Assembly (NCBI GenBank): GCA_017457015.1
Contig: JAFTIG010000059.1
Coordinates: 1-18,772 of the forward strand
From: Clostridia bacterium
GTDB taxonomy: Bacteria; Bacillota_A; Clostridia; Christensenellales; Borkfalkiaceae
Length of the DNA stretch: 18,772 nucleotides
Direction: 5' to 3'
Part shown: positions 1-6,076 of the stretch, piece after piece
How positions within the stretch are numbered: position 1 is the stretch's first letter
Layout of the letters: every line of letters starts with the position of its first letter
Notes under the pieces: model-generated
The model's database searches: none
The model's input: only the letters and a program-made list of their open reading frames with translations
Told to the model about the DNA's origin: nothing
Position numbers and translations under genes: made by a program

Positions 1-195
1 AATCTCTGCCATAATGGAATCGTTAATCTGTCTGCCGTCTTCATAATACTTAGTGCAGGCTTCGGTAGAAATGGTAAAGCCTTGCGGAACGGGAAGACCG
101 ATTTTGGTCATTTCTGCAAGGTTTGCACCCTTACCGCCAAGTAATTCACGCATTGATGCGTCGCCTTCGCTGAATAAGTAAACGTACTTCTTCAT
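1..195 (-). CDS. ppdK: Pyruvate, phosphate dikinase, N-terminal part (runs off the window)
   Basis: The first 65 codons read [12 protein letters not shown] followed by [12 protein letters not shown] and [12 protein letters not shown], the standard N-terminus of pyruvate, phosphate dikinase. This part belongs to the ATP-grasp nucleotide-binding domain. The enzyme interconverts pyruvate, ATP and phosphate with phosphoenolpyruvate, AMP and pyrophosphate in the cytosol, and in Clostridia usually serves PPi-dependent glycolysis. The ATG at 193-195 is preceded by GGAGGAAATAACAGTA, an ideal ribosome site, so the start is secure. The phosphohistidine and PEP domains lie outside the window. It is the last gene of the leftward block but has its own promoter and is separated from recO by a terminator. 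Confidence 0.95.
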   Translation of the reverse strand, partial: MKKYVYLFSEGDASMRELLGGKGANLAEMTKIGLPVPQGFTISTEACTKYYEDGRQINDSIMAEI

Positions 196-263
196 TACTG
201 TTATTTCCTCCAAATGTTTTGTAAATTTTGTTGTGTTTTTTTGATGTGTTTTTTAACTTAAAT

Positions 264-292
264 ATTTTACTATAATTTGCGTTTTTAATCAA
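264..292 (-). promoter_or_regulatory. Sigma-A type promoter of ppdK
   Basis: Read on the minus strand: TTGATT (287-292), a 17 bp spacer, then TAAAAT (264-269). The leader to the ppdK ATG would be about 60 nt and very A-rich. No riboswitch-like fold is evident in it. Confidence 0.65.
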
Positions 293-338
293 CCGTTAAA
301 GGGCCGTTTTTTTATTAAAATAAAAATTTTTTTATAGC

Positions 339-360
339 AATATAACAAAAAAGTTATATT
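339..360. repeat. Perfect 8 bp inverted repeat upstream of the ppdK promoter
   Basis: AATATAAC, six A residues, then GTTATATT. It is centred about 58 bp upstream of the ppdK -35 box in the recO-ppdK gap (196-497). It could be a regulator-binding palindrome, or chance in AT-rich DNA. Apart from this, the promoter and the recO terminator, I see nothing else in the gap. Confidence 0.35.
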
Positions 361-472
361 ATGCAAGTTTACACGGGCTAAAAGTCAAAACGTTATCAAA
401 ATATTTATTTTAGGCTTTGACAAAAAAATTGCTTTTTCGCGCACGGATTTTTTATTGCAGAGTTCTTTTATT

Positions 473-503
473 TAAAAATAAAAGCCCAAACTGCAGTTTA
501 GGC
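473..503 (-). terminator. Intrinsic terminator of recO overlapping its stop codon
   Basis: On the minus strand GCCTAAAC-TGCA-GTTTGGGC forms an 8 bp stem (one G-T pair) followed by TTTTATTTTT. The last recO codon (GCC) and the TAA stop lie inside the 5' arm, so recO has no 3' UTR before the hairpin. Confidence 0.8.
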
Positions 504-1214
504 TAAAATTCTTATTAATTCTTCTAACGAAGATAGACTTTCTTCTGCACGGTTTTTTAAATAAAAATCTAAAAGTTTTAATGCTTTAACCGTACCTTGA
601 TTATCGTCTATAAGTTGATTTTTTTCGGCAAGCGATAACGCCTGCATTGTTATAAGATTTATTTCCCTACCTACGCCGTCAAAGCAATTTTCGCAAAAAA
701 ACGCACCGACGCCGTAATCAAAAAAAACTCGACCGCAAATTTCACTACCACAACGAACACAACCGTCGAGTTCTAGCCTATATCCTTCTTCTTTAAGTGC
801 AGCGACGAAAAAAGTTACGAGCGCAGAAAGCGGATTATCACCGTAAGCAATTTCTTTAAGCGCGTTGATTGCGAGAAAAAATTCCTGTTCGTCGACCATA
901 CTTTCTTTATAAAATCTTTTAACGAATTCTAAAACCGCACCGCCTGCAAAATATTTTTTAATATCTTCTCTAATCGGATAAAAACTGTCTATCAAACTTG
1001 CCCCTATAACCGTTCTTTTATCAGCGGACTTGGAAAAGATAAATTCCGCAAAACAAAAAGGCTCGGCGGCAAACTTTAACTTTGCCCCTGCCTTTTTAAC
1101 GCCTTTAATTTTAGCGGTAAGGATACCTTTTTCCAAGGTAAAAATATTAAGTATTTTATCGTTTTCGGAAAAGTTAACTCCACCGAGCACGAGTCCGCTG
1201 TATTTTTCTTCCAT
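498..1214 (-). CDS. recO: DNA repair protein RecO
   Basis: The 238 aa protein is a normal length for RecO, which anneals single strands and loads RecA together with RecR in RecF-pathway repair. The N-terminal OB fold (about residues 1-80, with the family-typical VNFSENDKILNIFT and KGVKKAGAKL stretches) precedes the helical C-terminal domain. That domain carries a zinc-finger set: C152-x2-C155 and C174-x2-C177. ATG at 1212-1214 is preceded by AAAGGA five bases upstream. This SD lies in the last codons of the small upstream gene yqzL, implying translational coupling. The order yqzL-recO next to era is the standard Firmicutes arrangement. The gene ends in a hairpin terminator. Confidence 0.95.
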   Translation of the reverse strand: MEEKYSGLVLGGVNFSENDKILNIFTLEKGILTAKIKGVKKAGAKLKFAAEPFCFAEFIFSKSADKRTVIGASLIDSFYPIREDIKKYFAGGAVLEFVKRFYKESMVDEQEFFLAINALKEIAYGDNPLSALVTFFVAALKEEGYRLELDGCVRCGSEICGRVFFDYGVGAFFCENCFDGVGREINLITMQALSLAEKNQLIDDNQGTVKALKLLDFYLKNRAEESLSSLEELIRILA

Positions 1215-1216
1215 TT

Positions 1217-1315
1217 TTATCCTTTAAGTTTTTTATATAATTCGTAATGTGCGACGTTACCCGTTTTAACAAACATTTGCCAAACGACGTCGCACGGATC
1301 TTTTCTATTTTTCAT
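1217..1315 (-). CDS. yqzL: YqzL-family small protein (32 aa)
   Basis: A short ORF immediately upstream of recO encodes 32 residues containing DVVWQMFVKTGNVAHYELYK. It matches the YqzL pattern (a W-x-x-F/M-x-x-TGN core followed by Y-x-L-x-K) and sits where yqzL is found in Bacillus, between era and recO. ATG at 1313-1315 has AAAGGAG eight bases upstream. The TAA at 1217-1219 is 2 nt from the recO ATG, so the two are surely co-translated. The protein is shorter than the roughly 47 aa Bacillus protein because it lacks the acidic C-terminal half. Function is unknown. The identification rests on motif plus position; the coding nature is well supported by the ribosome site and synteny. Confidence 0.82.
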   Translation of the reverse strand: MKNRKDPCDVVWQMFVKTGNVAHYELYKKLKG

Positions 1316-1355
1316 ATCCGCACTCCTTTAAGATAGTATGCGGAAAGATAAAAAA

Positions 1356-1361
1356 ATTATA
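1356..1361 (-). promoter_or_regulatory. Candidate -10 box for yqzL-recO
   Basis: TATAAT on the minus strand, about 41 bp upstream of the yqzL ATG. No good -35 hexamer lies at 16-18 bp spacing (TATTTA at 17), so this is tentative. A separate promoter is expected because 541 bp of non-coding DNA separates era from yqzL. Confidence 0.35.
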
Positions 1362-1486
1362 CCTAGTACAAACACCATTAAATAATCAGCAGGCGTAACG
1401 AGAGCGTAACGTAACACGTCCGTTTTTTCATTTTTAGACAGTCTATTTTGGCAAATAATATAGAAAAATTTTCTTTTCATCTATCC

Positions 1487-1529
1487 CCACACCCACTGCC
1501 GACCGCATCGCGGTCGGCAGTGGGTGTGG
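1487..1529. repeat. Perfect 20 bp GC-rich palindrome with 3-nt loop
   Basis: Bases 1487-1506 (starting CCACACCC, ending GACCGC) are exactly complementary to 1510-1529, with ATC as the loop. The stem is about 75 % GC inside very AT-rich DNA. There is no T-run directly after either arm, so it is not a classic intrinsic terminator. It could be a REP-like element or a processing signal. Confidence 0.85.
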
Positions 1530-1636
1530 AGTAGAAATTATCATGATTTTTTAATATCTATTATTGTGTGAGTTCGTTACTTGTTAGCTACCCGTGTCAT
1601 AATATAAAATACTCCAACTTCGCACGAGTTGTATTT

Positions 1637-1860
1637 TAAGGTTTAGATACAAGCAGGCGTGACGCCTGTAACAAGTTGACATCTTGTGTTGTTATTATTT
1701 TATAACCCAGAACTCTCAAACTATGTGTGAGCACTATTTTAAGGTTGTATAAACGAGTTAGGCAAGGCTCGTCCCAACGAGCGGGTGAGATAGAACGTCC
1801 GTTCATCGAAGTCGCGAGTTTTGGACAGTAACGCAGCATAACGAAGTTTAGACAGCCTTA
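1637..1860 (+). ncRNA. Structured repeat element, copy 1 (full, two modules)
   Basis: Family of three plus-strand elements in this window. The 5' module (1637-1736) has hairpins CAGGCG-TGA-CGCCTG (1654-1668) and GTTAT-ATAAC (about 1691-1706). The 3' module (1737-1863) is enclosed by TTTTAAGG/CCTTAAAA with TAAAC/GTTTA. It contains hairpin GCTCGT-CCCA-ACGAGC (1767-1782) and a stem GAT(A)GAAC-GTCC-GTTCATC (1789-1807) with a one-base bulge. An internal loop GGTGA opposite GAAGT lies beneath that stem. Compared with the other copies, stem pairs change in a compensatory way, arguing for a conserved RNA fold. The element ends on the TTA that is the (minus-strand) stop codon of era. A 67-codon minus-strand reading frame across it is a by-product. 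Family not recognised. Confidence 0.7.
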
Positions 1861-2046
1861 AAATTCGTAGCCGAACTGATGCAACAACGAACTACTATTC
1901 CGCCAGTCTTCTTTAACCTTGACGTATGTGGTAAGGAATACTTTTTTGCCTAAAAACTTTTCCATATCTTGACGAGCAAAAGACGAAACTTCTTTGATCG
2001 CCCTACCGCCTTTGCCGATTAAAATTGCTTTATGGTTAGGCTTTTA
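1858..2046 (-). pseudogene. era: Severed C-terminal KH-domain segment of Era
   Basis: In the same frame as era, directly after the TAA at 2044-2046, 61 further codons read KPNHKAILIGKGGRAIKEV, then FLTTYVKVKEDWRN and end LLHQFGYEF before a TAA at 1858-1860. This is an intact Era KH RNA-binding domain with the GKGG loop and the usual FGY C-terminus. With it, Era would be 292 codons, a normal length. There is no other damage in the segment. Relatives have E-K at this junction, so a single GAA to TAA change explains the break. It has no start codon or ribosome site of its own. Confidence 0.85.
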
Positions 2047-2736
2047 ACAGACTATATCGAGATTAACTTCATAAGTTTTTCCGCCTTCCATAAGCGCAAA
2101 CTTGTTGATAATAATAGCGATACCGTGCGGAATTTCCTTATCGAACTTCAACAAAATCTTTTCGCGCATAATTTCTGAAACCATGAACTTTTCCGATCTA
2201 TCTGAAACTATGTCTTGCTCGAAAAGTTTGTCGCCGTCGGGGAGTTTATCGACGATAACTTTTATAAGTTCTTTTATATTTTTATTTTTTCTAGCAGAAA
2301 CTGGCACTATCTCGACGTTTTCTTGAGAGAGTTCTTTTAGTTCCGAGATGAGTAAACTCTCGGTCATAATATCCGTTTTAGTAAGCACTAAAATCACGGG
2401 AACGGGTAGTGCCGTATACTTTCTTATAAGCGCCTTGTCAGTATCGCTTATGCCTTCGTGCGCGTCGAGAACGAAAGCGATCAAGTCAACGTCTGCACCC
2501 GCATCCGTAGTGACCTTTTGCATGACCGAGTTTAAGAGATTGTCCGCTTTATAAATACCCGGCGTATCCACGAAAGCAATTTGATAATCTTCAGTCGTCA
2601 AAACCCCCAAAATCCTATCGCGCGTAGTTTGGGGTTTTGGTGAAACGATAGCAACCTTTTCACCGACGAGTACGTTTACGAGCGTACTCTTACCGGCGTT
2701 TGCTCTACCGACTACTGCAACGAATCCGCTCTTCAT
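2044..2736 (-). CDS. era: GTPase Era, truncated by an in-frame stop after the G domain
   Basis: Era assists 16S rRNA maturation and 30S assembly. The 230 aa product has a complete G domain: G1 GRANAGKST (10-18), switch threonine in PQTTRD (36-40), G3 DTPG (57-60), G4 TKTD (119-122) and G5 SAR (147-149). It then reads into the beginning of the KH domain (through YEVNLDIVC) before TAA at 2044-2046. The missing 61 codons follow in frame and intact down to 1858. The 4 bp ATGA overlap with ybeY indicates coupled translation. Without KH the protein could hydrolyse GTP but not dock on the 16S 3' end, so this is a sequence error, a recent mutation, or a strain variant. Readthrough is possible but unsupported: TAA ends neighbouring genes normally. 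Confidence 0.9.
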   Translation of the reverse strand: MKSGFVAVVGRANAGKSTLVNVLVGEKVAIVSPKPQTTRDRILGVLTTEDYQIAFVDTPGIYKADNLLNSVMQKVTTDAGADVDLIAFVLDAHEGISDTDKALIRKYTALPVPVILVLTKTDIMTESLLISELKELSQENVEIVPVSARKNKNIKELIKVIVDKLPDGDKLFEQDIVSDRSEKFMVSEIMREKILLKFDKEIPHGIAIIINKFALMEGGKTYEVNLDIVC

Positions 2737-3206
2737 TGTTCTTCCCTCGGATAAAGAATAGACATGATTTGTTTTTCTTTCGCACGCATTTCCACCTTAT
2801 CTTCGTCAGTCATGTGATCATATCCGAAAAGATGTAATAGCCCGTGCACCATAAGATATTCTCTTTCCCTTTGTTCACTGTGCCCGAACTCTTCCGCCTG
2901 TGCGCGGATTTTGTCGTCGCACAATACTATAGAGCCCAAAAAGATATAATTGCCTTCAAGCTCGGTCTTGCACTCTTCGGGACGGAGAATCTTTCCCTTA
3001 ATCCCTTCCATGCTCGGATAAGACAAAACGTCCGTAATACTGTCAACGCCACGCGTGGTCCTGTTTAGATAGGTCATACTTTCGCCGTCTTGAAAAACTA
3101 TTTCCGCCTTAAAGTGCGACTTTTGTCCAAGCGACTTATACACTGCTTTTGCAAGTTTTCTCCACTTGATTTTCTTATCCAAACTTTCTAATTTTAACTT
3201 TGCCAT
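2733..3206 (-). CDS. ybeY: Endoribonuclease YbeY (rRNA maturation factor)
   Basis: The 157 aa protein carries the diagnostic zinc site H121-x3-H125-x5-H131 in MVHGLLHLFGYDH, and the upstream conserved block LNRTTRGVDSITDVLSYP. YbeY is a metal-dependent single-strand RNase in 16S 3'-end processing and ribosome quality control, acting with Era. Its TGA overlaps the era ATG (ATGA). pgpH ends 11 bp upstream. In Bacillus, dgkA and cdd intervene between ybeY and era; here they are absent, bringing the two functionally linked genes together. The length matches the family. Confidence 0.96.
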   Translation of the reverse strand: MAKLKLESLDKKIKWRKLAKAVYKSLGQKSHFKAEIVFQDGESMTYLNRTTRGVDSITDVLSYPSMEGIKGKILRPEECKTELEGNYIFLGSIVLCDDKIRAQAEEFGHSEQREREYLMVHGLLHLFGYDHMTDEDKVEMRAKEKQIMSILYPREEQ

Positions 3207-3217
3207 AATCGTATTCC

Positions 3218-4696
3218 TTATAATTCCATACCGTCAAGACTTACTTTCGGATATTCTATTCTGCTATGGTAAACACCCGTTAAGTGGTTTACTACGGTGT
3301 GTATGATGATGTTAAGTTCTTTTAAGGTTATTTCGCAATCTTCAAACTGACCGAGTTGCATCCTTTCGTTTACTATCTGACGAACTACCTTTTTAACGTT
3401 TTCGCGAGAACGGTCTTGTAGCACTCTTGCAGCCGCTTCACACCCGTCGGCAATCATTATTATTGCAGAGATTTTAGTTCTCGGTTTAGGTCCTGCATAA
3501 CAGTACTGCGTAATATCCACTTCACCATCGGTAAACTTTTTAGCCTTTCCGTAAAAGTACAAAATAGGTAGAGTTCCGTGATGTTCTAAACACGCGTCCG
3601 CTATTTCTTTGGGCAAGCGGTTGCGCATTATAAGGTCGTAACCGTCTTGCGTGTGCGACTTGATTATGTTTGCCGAAAGTTCGGGAGTCAAGTCGTCGTG
3701 CGGGTTGATGTCGTCCGCCTGATTTTCCTTAAAAAACTCCGGTCTGCGTAGTTTACCTATATCGTGATAGTAAGCACACGTTCTTGCAAGCAACGCGTCT
3801 TCGTCAATAGCGGCGGCGCACGCTTCGGCAATGTTGGAAACCACGATTGCGTGGTTGAACGTACCCGGCGCTTGTTGAATCATCTTCCTTATAAGTTTTG
3901 CCCTGTGTTCTATAAGTTCAGCAAACTTAAAGCGAGAAACGCGCTTAAACATTACTTCAAACATAGGCAATATAATCATAAACGCCGATACGGCAAGCGG
4001 ACCGCTTGCAACGCTACATAGAATATCCGCAACTATCGTACTGCCCGTAATCGTACTGCCACTGTGCTCAATTATAGTCATTGCAACTATTATAATGGAC
4101 GGTAGCGATATCAAAAAACTCATGCTTAAAAGTTTGAAACGAGAGTATACCTTATCCATGCAAAGAGTCGCTATAACGCCCGAACAAAATCCCATTATAA
4201 GCGCGGGATAATTACCCCACTCGAACTGCGTGCCCGAAAACGAGTCGAACAAGAAAGTTATTATACAAAATATAATATTCATAAAAATTGCCGTACGGCG
4301 GTTAGTTAAAAATAATACTAACAGCGAAACGAGTGCGAGCGGACGAAGATATATATTTATATATTTACCGCTTGCAAAACAACTGATAAGCGCAATTTCT
4401 ATAATCAAAAACAACATTTCCGAATTTGCCGCGTTCTTTAAGAAATTCTTATCTTCAAAAATAAAGTAAAGCGCCATAACCGCAACGGTGAGCATCAACA
4501 ATATCAAAAAGTTAATAGGCGTTGCAACGTTTTTTAAGTATTCGTCAAGGTCGGTGTCGCCCGTAATACCGTTGACGTAAACTGCAAGCACGAAAAGCGC
4601 AGCGATAATTATTACGTTGATAACGTAAGTAAGTACGTTTAGCACCACGTCTTTAGTTGTCCACTGTTGGATTTTTTCCGATTTGGTTTTAGTCAT
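3218..4696 (-). CDS. pgpH: Membrane HD-domain cyclic-di-AMP phosphodiesterase, PgpH/YqfF type, lacking the extracellular domain
   Basis: 492 aa. One N-terminal transmembrane helix (about 17-42) is followed by only about 20 residues before a block of roughly seven hydrophobic helices (about 61-248). The cytoplasmic HD domain follows (about 265-480), with metal ligands H282, H311-D312 (YYHDIGK), H348, H372/H373 and D417. The family hydrolyses c-di-AMP to pApA and helps control osmolyte and wall homeostasis. PgpH proteins are usually about 700 aa because a 7TMR-HDED extracellular domain sits between helix 1 and the helix block; that domain is missing here, with no sign of a frameshift. Position between yqfD and ybeY matches Bacillus yqfF, except that phoH is absent. 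Confidence 0.9.
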   Translation of the reverse strand: MTKTKSEKIQQWTTKDVVLNVLTYVINVIIIAALFVLAVYVNGITGDTDLDEYLKNVATPINFLILLMLTVAVMALYFIFEDKNFLKNAANSEMLFLIIEIALISCFASGKYINIYLRPLALVSLLVLFLTNRRTAIFMNIIFCIITFLFDSFSGTQFEWGNYPALIMGFCSGVIATLCMDKVYSRFKLLSMSFLISLPSIIIVAMTIIEHSGSTITGSTIVADILCSVASGPLAVSAFMIILPMFEVMFKRVSRFKFAELIEHRAKLIRKMIQQAPGTFNHAIVVSNIAEACAAAIDEDALLARTCAYYHDIGKLRRPEFFKENQADDINPHDDLTPELSANIIKSHTQDGYDLIMRNRLPKEIADACLEHHGTLPILYFYGKAKKFTDGEVDITQYCYAGPKPRTKISAIIMIADGCEAAARVLQDRSRENVKKVVRQIVNERMQLGQFEDCEITLKELNIIIHTVVNHLTGVYHSRIEYPKVSLDGMEL

Positions 4697-4709
4697 AAGT
4701 CCTTCCTTT

Positions 4710-5642
4710 TTAACCTGCGTATATTATCCGTCTATACTGAGCGGTTACCGTGTATATATAACCGTCACCGTCAATATCAACTTTACAATCTATATTTAAT
4801 ATCTCGTATCCGTCAAGTGCTGTTTCAGCAAACAAGCGTGCGTTTTCTTCCTGGTTTTCTTTATCCGACGGATACGCTATCTGTTTTTCAGCGATGAGCG
4901 TCACTGCCGCTATGACGTTGATTTTAACCGTTTGTTCTTTGATGGTCGCATAGCCGTCCACGATTAGTTCCCCTACGCTAACTCTGTCCCCAACGCACTT
5001 AACCGCCGTACCGCGATACACTTTTATACTCTCTATTACCCCGTCGCAATCTGATACGAGTGCATATACGTTGCCGTCTTGCGTTTTAACCTTTTCTTTT
5101 GAGAGAACGAGATTGACCACGAGTCTATTTCCGCGCTTTTGACAGGATGCAAAAGACAACCTATCGCTCGACGATAAAATGCCGTCTTCTAATCTTTCCA
5201 AATCAAGGTCGGAAAATCTTACCATAGGCTTAACGCCGTTATAATAAAGATATTCTTCCACCTGCTTTGCGTAAACGCTACCGCTACCCGTGAACGTAAA
5301 ACCGAACAAAATATCGTCGGTAACGACGCTTACGGCACAAAACACGATCGCACCTATTATAAGCCCAAAAGACCTAACCGCCGAGACGAGCGGAAAAACC
5401 CGCCCTTTTTCACGCACTTTTTTTATATTATAGCACAATTCTTTTGCGATTGCAAAAAATTTTCTACTTTTCCACAAGGAAACCGCAACTATCATGCGTT
5501 TATTCTCGATTTTTTTTATATCGTAGAGTTCAATACCTCTATTTCTCGCCGTATTTATAAGATAATCCAAGTTTAGCCCGCGTATCTCGTAAACCGCGTA
5601 AACGCCCGTCAAAACTTTTCTACCGACTTTATTTTTCCGCAA
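4710..5642 (-). CDS. yqfD: Sporulation protein YqfD
   Basis: About 310 aa, matching the YqfD family: an N-terminal GVYAVYEIRGLNLDYLINTARNRGIELYDI block, one membrane helix (about 85-107), and a C-terminal domain of the type ending in repeated Val-rich strands. YqfD is a mother-cell membrane protein of the sigma-E regulon in Bacillus; biochemical role unknown. No ATG lies near the start. I chose TTG at 5640-5642 because GGGGGA lies nine bases upstream; TTG at 5661-5663 or at 5610-5612 (overlapping the yqfC TGA) are alternatives. In every case it follows yqfC with overlap or close contact, so the pair is translationally coupled. The pgpH gene starts 13 bp downstream. Confidence 0.9.
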   Translation of the reverse strand: MRKNKVGRKVLTGVYAVYEIRGLNLDYLINTARNRGIELYDIKKIENKRMIVAVSLWKSRKFFAIAKELCYNIKKVREKGRVFPLVSAVRSFGLIIGAIVFCAVSVVTDDILFGFTFTGSGSVYAKQVEEYLYYNGVKPMVRFSDLDLERLEDGILSSSDRLSFASCQKRGNRLVVNLVLSKEKVKTQDGNVYALVSDCDGVIESIKVYRGTAVKCVGDRVSVGELIVDGYATIKEQTVKINVIAAVTLIAEKQIAYPSDKENQEENARLFAETALDGYEILNIDCKVDIDGDGYIYTVTAQYRRIIYAG

Positions 5643-5869
5643 ATAACCACGTCCCCCGCACAATATTTTTTAACGTAAAGTCCTTGCCCACGGACTACTA
5701 TCTTGCCTTTTTTAAGCCCCAAACCTATTTCTTCTACGTCATAATGCAAAATCGTTTTGACGTTTTCAAAATACGCCGCCCCGTCGCCGAATAGTACCGC
5801 CCTAAATATCGGCTCATTCATCAACTCTTCACTCGTAAAACACTCTTTTATACTGTCAATAAAACCCAT
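5609..5869 (-). CDS. yqfC: Sporulation protein YqfC
   Basis: 86 aa, the usual size. The sequence pattern of YqfC is present: NEPIFRAVLFGDGAAYFENVK, then a strand-rich half with LKKGKIVVRGQGLYVKKY and DVVICGKI. The protein is soluble and belongs to the sporulation cluster with YqfD; its molecular function is unknown. ATG at 5867-5869 has AAGGTGG four bases upstream. It is the first gene of the leftward operon yqfC-yqfD-pgpH-ybeY-era, with 207 bp of non-coding DNA upstream. Its presence is the strongest evidence that the organism belongs to a sporulating lineage. Confidence 0.92.
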   Translation of the reverse strand: MGFIDSIKECFTSEELMNEPIFRAVLFGDGAAYFENVKTILHYDVEEIGLGLKKGKIVVRGQGLYVKKYCAGDVVICGKIKSVEKF

Positions 5870-5885
5870 ATTACCACCTTATAAA

Positions 5886-5919
5886 AGTATATGCAAGGTA
5901 TAATAAAAAAATATATTGC
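5886..5919 (-). promoter_or_regulatory. Candidate sigma-E-like promoter of the yqfC operon
   Basis: On the minus strand a CATATACT box (5886-5893) fits the sigma-E -10 consensus CATACANT. ATATT within GCAATATATT (5910-5919) resembles the -35, but the spacer is 16, slightly long, and the implied leader is only about 10-14 nt. Sigma-E control is known for yqfC/yqfD in Bacillus; here it is an inference. Confidence 0.3.
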
Positions 5920-6024
5920 AGACTAATTTTTTAACATACGGACACACTGCGTGCCAAACATCTGCAACGCGAGTGTTTATCATACTTTCTTAAATAATAC
6001 GCTATCAACGTCAATACTTTCATA

Positions 6025-6063
6025 AACTAAAAGCGCTGCGGAATTTTCGCAACGCTTTTAGTT
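6025..6063 (-). terminator. Stem-loop terminator downstream of the hydratase gene
   Basis: AACTAAAAGCG pairs perfectly with CGCTTTTAGTT, extended by TGCG/CGCA across one mismatch, with a 7-nt loop. On the minus strand it lies 14 bp after the hydratase stop. The T-run is partly inside the stem (CTTTTAGTTT), so efficiency is uncertain; it may act in both directions. Confidence 0.6.
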
Positions 6064-6076
6064 ATGTATTTATCTT

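Larger units (their letters stand above)
1316..1636. other. Non-coding part of the era-yqzL gap
   Basis: No plausible gene on either strand. It holds the candidate yqzL -10 box, a doubled GCGTAACG at about 1396-1413, a TTTAGACAGTCTA stretch at about 1434-1446 resembling the end of the repeat element at 1637-1860, and the 20 bp palindrome at 1487-1529. The stretch 1535-1636 shows nothing I can name. Confidence 0.5.

Noticed and set aside
440..456. Shared string CGCACGGATTTTTT at 440 and 8866
   Set aside because: Fourteen bases, mostly a T-run, with no common flanking structure; probably chance.
1636..1839. 67-codon minus-strand ORF overlapping the repeat element
   Set aside because: It runs across a conserved, structured repeat; the same frame is not kept in the other copies, and it has no ribosome site.
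2044..2046. Recoding or alternative genetic code to explain the TAA in era
   Set aside because: TAA ends recO, yqzL, lysR, mnmE and others at natural C-termini, so it is a normal stop here.
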